Shown here piece after piece: positions 6,471 through 8,969 of a stretch of 8,969 bases of DNA. How positions within the stretch are numbered: position 1 is the stretch's first letter; the number at the start of each line of letters is the position of its first letter. Origin of the DNA: Candidatus Omnitrophota bacterium (lineage in GTDB: Bacteria > Omnitrophota > Gorgyraeia > Duberdicusellales > 4484-171); contig JAIPHS010000032.1 in NCBI GenBank assembly GCA_021735105.1, positions 1-8,969 on the forward strand, read 5' to 3'. The notes under the pieces were generated by a model. That model was not told the DNA's origin and made no database searches. It worked only from the letters and a program-made list of their open reading frames with translations. The position numbers and the translations under genes were made by a program.

Positions 6471-8474
6471 ATGGCAACTACAGCTGCAAAAAAGAAAACA
6501 TTTTTAATAGTTGGACATGCCCAATCTGGTAAAACTTCTTTGGCAGAAGCTATTCTTCATAAGTCTGGAACAATTAATGAGTTAGGAAAAGTTGAGCAAG
6601 GTAATACCGTTAGTGACTATCAAGAAGATGAGAAAAAAAGAAAAAGTTCAATAAATCTTTCTGTTTTATCTGCTGATGTAGGGGATAATAAATTTGAATT
6701 TATCGATACCCCTGGTTACACTGATTTTATTGGTGAAGTTGTTGGAGCAGCTAGAGCTGCTGATTTTGCAATTATTGTAGTGGATGCTCAAGAAGGTGTA
6801 GGGATTGGAACTGAAAAAGTCTGGCAGATACTAGAAAAAGAAAATATTCCCTGCCTGTTTTTTATAAATAAATTAGACAAAGAAAATACAAATTATAATG
6901 AAGTATTAAAAGATATAAAAGAAAGCCTTACTAAAAAAATTATCAGCTTAGGTGTCTTAGAAGGTAAAAAAATAGAAAGCGTTTTAGATAATAAAGATAA
7001 ATATAGTTCATTATACAGCGAGGTATTGGATTCTGTTGCTGAGACGGATGATGCTTTACTGGAAAAATATCTTGAAAAAGGATCTTTAGAGCAAGATGAG
7101 CTAAATAAAGCTTTAAAAAAGGCAGTTTTAAATTGTAAAGTTTTTCCAGTTATGGGGGGAATAACTATAGAAGAAGTAGGTGTTGATTTTTTAATAAAAT
7201 TAATAACTGAAATTATGCCAGCAGTGGAGGAAGCAAAAAGTAGAATTGCTAAAGGAAAGCAAGACGAAGAAGTTGAGATTAAGCCAAGTTTAGAAGATCC
7301 TTTTTCAGCTCAAGTTTTCAAAACAATAATCGATCCTTTCGTGGGGCAGTTAACAATTTTTAGAGTTTTTTCAGGTAAGTTAGAAGCAAACCAAAGTTTT
7401 TATAATGCAAATAAGGAAGTTAAAGAAAAAGGGGGGCAAATCTATCAACTTGAAGGCAAAGAAGAAAAAAGCCTGGATTGTGTCTTGCCGGGCGATATCG
7501 CGGCTGTTGCAAAACTAAAAGAAACCGAAACCGGTGATACAATTTGTGATCATTCAAGAGTAATAAGGTTTAAACCTTTAGAGTTTCCAGAGCCAGCCTA
7601 CTCATCGTCAGTTAAACCTAAGACTCGAAAAGATGAAGATAAAATATCAACTGCTCTCGATCGTCTTACTTCAGAAGATCCTACTTGCCGTGTTTCACGG
7701 GATTCACAAACTAAAGAGTTGATACTGTCTGGGATGGGAGAGCTTCACTTAAAGCTTACTATTGAAAGAATGAAAGAACATTACGGGGCAGATGTAAATT
7801 TAGGTACTCCTAAAGTCCCTTATCTTGAGGCTATTGCCAAAGAAGCAACAGTGTCTTATCGCTATAAAAAACAAACTGGCGGAAAAGGCCAGTTTGGAGA
7901 AGTTTCGATTAAGGTTGAACCTTTAGAGCGGGGTAAAAAATTTGAATTTGTAAATAAAATCGTAGGAGGAAAAATTCCTCGCGGTTATATTCCTTCAGTT
8001 GAAAAAGGAATAAAAAACACAATGAAGAAAGGGTTTTTGGCTGGATATCCAATAACTGATATTAAAGTGACTCTTTTTGACGGTTCTTATCATCCCGTAG
8101 ATTCTTCAGATATGGCTTTTCAAATTGCCGGTTCAATGGCTTTAAAAAATGCATTTTCAGAAGGTGGCTCTATTTTGCTTGAACCAATAATGAGTGTTGA
8201 AATTGTTGCTCCGTCAGATTTAACCGGACAGATTACCGGAGATATAAATAGCAAGCGGGGTAAAGTTATGGGAATGGAGCCAAAAGGAAAAAATGAAGTT
8301 GTAAAAGCACAAGTTCCCTTAGCAGAAATGTTTAAATATGCTTCAGATTTACGTTCTGTAACTGGCGGCAGAGGGAGCTATTCAATGAATTTTTCTAATT
8401 ATGAAGTTGTTCCTACGCGCGTTACTCAAAACATTATTGCAAAAGCAAAACAGGAAAAGGAAAAGGTCGGATAA
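6471..8474 (+). CDS. Elongation factor G family GTPase (EF-G-2-like paralogue)
   Basis: This is a translational GTPase with the full five-domain EF-G layout: G domain (about 1-255), domain II (about 275-370), domain III (about 385-455), domain IV (about 456-568) and domain V (about 569-655). It has P-loop GHAQSGKT (15-22) and NKLD (133-136). Domain IV keeps KQTGGKGQFGEV and DGSYHPVDSSDMAFQIA, the parts that reach the decoding centre in EF-G. Switch I reads KRKSSI (56-61) instead of the usual ERGITI. Switch II reads DTPGYTDF (79-86), with Tyr in place of the catalytic His of DTPGHVDF. As I recall the family, these traits mark the EF-G-2/EF-G-like branch seen in Thermus and others, not the main translocase, although automatic annotation often says fusA. 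Its length of 667 residues is slightly below the roughly 690-700 of EF-G. A strong promoter, a structured leader and a strong Shine-Dalgarno sequence precede it. A YchF-like gene follows after 28 nt. Confidence 0.92.
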   Translation: MATTAAKKKTFLIVGHAQSGKTSLAEAILHKSGTINELGKVEQGNTVSDYQEDEKKRKSSINLSVLSADVGDNKFEFIDTPGYTDFIGEVVGAARAADFAIIVVDAQEGVGIGTEKVWQILEKENIPCLFFINKLDKENTNYNEVLKDIKESLTKKIISLGVLEGKKIESVLDNKDKYSSLYSEVLDSVAETDDALLEKYLEKGSLEQDELNKALKKAVLNCKVFPVMGGITIEEVGVDFLIKLITEIMPAVEEAKSRIAKGKQDEEVEIKPSLEDPFSAQVFKTIIDPFVGQLTIFRVFSGKLEANQSFYNANKEVKEKGGQIYQLEGKEEKSLDCVLPGDIAAVAKLKETETGDTICDHSRVIRFKPLEFPEPAYSSSVKPKTRKDEDKISTALDRLTSEDPTCRVSRDSQTKELILSGMGELHLKLTIERMKEHYGADVNLGTPKVPYLEAIAKEATVSYRYKKQTGGKGQFGEVSIKVEPLERGKKFEFVNKIVGGKIPRGYIPSVEKGIKNTMKKGFLAGYPITDIKVTLFDGSYHPVDSSDMAFQIAGSMALKNAFSEGGSILLEPIMSVEIVAPSDLTGQITGDINSKRGKVMGMEPKGKNEVVKAQVPLAEMFKYASDLRSVTGGRGSYSMNFSNYEVVPTRVTQNIIAKAKQEKEKVG

Positions 8475-8502
8475 AAAACAACGTGGAGTTTAAGATAAAA
8501 AA

Positions 8503-8969
8503 ATGAAAATATTTAATTTTGGTTTTAATTTTACACCAAAGAAATATAACTATGAAAGCAGTGAATTTAAAAAATTGGTGGATAAATTTTCACCGAGCAA
8601 AAAAAATCCCTATATAGTTGAGTTTATAGATACAGATTTAGAAAAATCTGATGCAGTAGTTATTAATAAAACTAAATTGCTTGATTTTGTCTTAATTGAT
8701 CTTGAAAAAATTGAACAACGGCTAAACAGAACTCAAGATCAGAAAGAAAAAGAAATATTAAAACAAGCTCAGGGTTATCTTGAAGCAGAAAAAGTATTAT
8801 CAAACTGCGATTTAGGAGAAGAAAGTTCAGCTTTTTTGAAAAATATACAATTGGTTAGTTTAAAGCCAATAGTGATAAAAGATAATTTTCAAGGCGAAGA
8901 GCAACAGATACAAGCTTTGATCAAAGAGGTGTTGGATGCAGCCGGCAGAATCTTATTTTTTACTGCATC
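8503..8969 (+). CDS. YchF/DUF933-like protein lacking the P-loop, 3' partial
   Basis: The frame is open from the ATG at 8503 to the window end (155 complete codons), so the C-terminus is missing. I recognise it from its pattern as a relative of YchF, the Obg-family ribosome-associated ATPase. FKKLVDKFSP followed by IVEFIDTDL resembles the stretch around the YchF G3 motif. DAVVINKTKLLDFVLIDLEK with IEQRL matches the YchF segment INTELILADLE...EKRL. A helical stretch (about 75-100) and FLKNIQLVSLKPIVI then match LKSLNLLTxKPVLY. ILFFTA at the edge matches the start of the YchF C-terminal TGS-like domain (DUF933). There is no P-loop: the N-terminus begins MKIFNFGFNFTPKKY, and an in-frame stop lies four codons upstream, so no longer start exists. 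The best Shine-Dalgarno candidate, GGAG at 8485-8488, is 14 nt from the ATG, farther than usual. The gene probably shares the mRNA of the EF-G-like gene. The family call rests on recalled motifs, without a search. Confidence 0.75.
   Translation, partial: MKIFNFGFNFTPKKYNYESSEFKKLVDKFSPSKKNPYIVEFIDTDLEKSDAVVINKTKLLDFVLIDLEKIEQRLNRTQDQKEKEILKQAQGYLEAEKVLSNCDLGEESSAFLKNIQLVSLKPIVIKDNFQGEEQQIQALIKEVLDAAGRILFFTA

Overview
This is an AT-rich bacterial chromosome segment (about one third G+C by eye) with tightly packed genes and no mobile elements, tRNA or rRNA genes, or CRISPR. QueA and a chromosomal SMC indicate a bacterium. The low GC, divergent housekeeping proteins and an SMC with a very small hinge fit an uncultivated lineage. 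Omnitrophota or a related group is my best guess, with low confidence, because no marker in the window settles it.

Layout: (1) 2-703 (+) is the C-terminal part of the electron transfer flavoprotein alpha subunit, cut by the left window edge. (2) 746-3928 (+) encodes an SMC chromosome condensation ATPase with intact ATPase heads but a hinge of only about 60 residues. (3) 3925-5085 (-) encodes a soluble GAF-GGDEF diguanylate cyclase, convergent with smc and overlapping it by 4 bp. (4) 5086-5165 is a divergent promoter region with a small inverted repeat. (5) 5175-6203 (+) is queA, for queuosine tRNA modification. (6) 6204-6470 is the only long gene-free stretch. It holds a near-consensus sigma-70-type promoter and a leader of about 97 nt with two back-to-back hairpins. 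(7) 6471-8474 (+) encodes an EF-G family GTPase of the EF-G-2-like type, with Tyr replacing the catalytic His of switch II. (8) 8503-8969 (+) is the start of a gene for a YchF/DUF933-like protein that has no P-loop; it is cut by the right edge.

Functionally these are mostly core genes: redox, chromosome organisation, c-di-GMP signalling, tRNA modification and translation factors. The EF-G-like and YchF-like genes are 28 nt apart on one strand and probably form an operon driven by the strong promoter at 6339-6367. Both are relatives of ribosome-associated GTPases with altered or missing nucleotide-handling motifs.

Two modes of translation start appear to coexist. smc, the cyclase gene and queA lack a well-placed Shine-Dalgarno sequence and have an extended -10-like motif so close upstream that the transcript would begin at, or within a few bases of, the start codon. 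The EF-G-like gene has a long structured leader and a strong Shine-Dalgarno sequence. The most unusual items are the minimal SMC hinge, the P-loop-less YchF-like protein beside the EF-G-like gene, and the structured leader.
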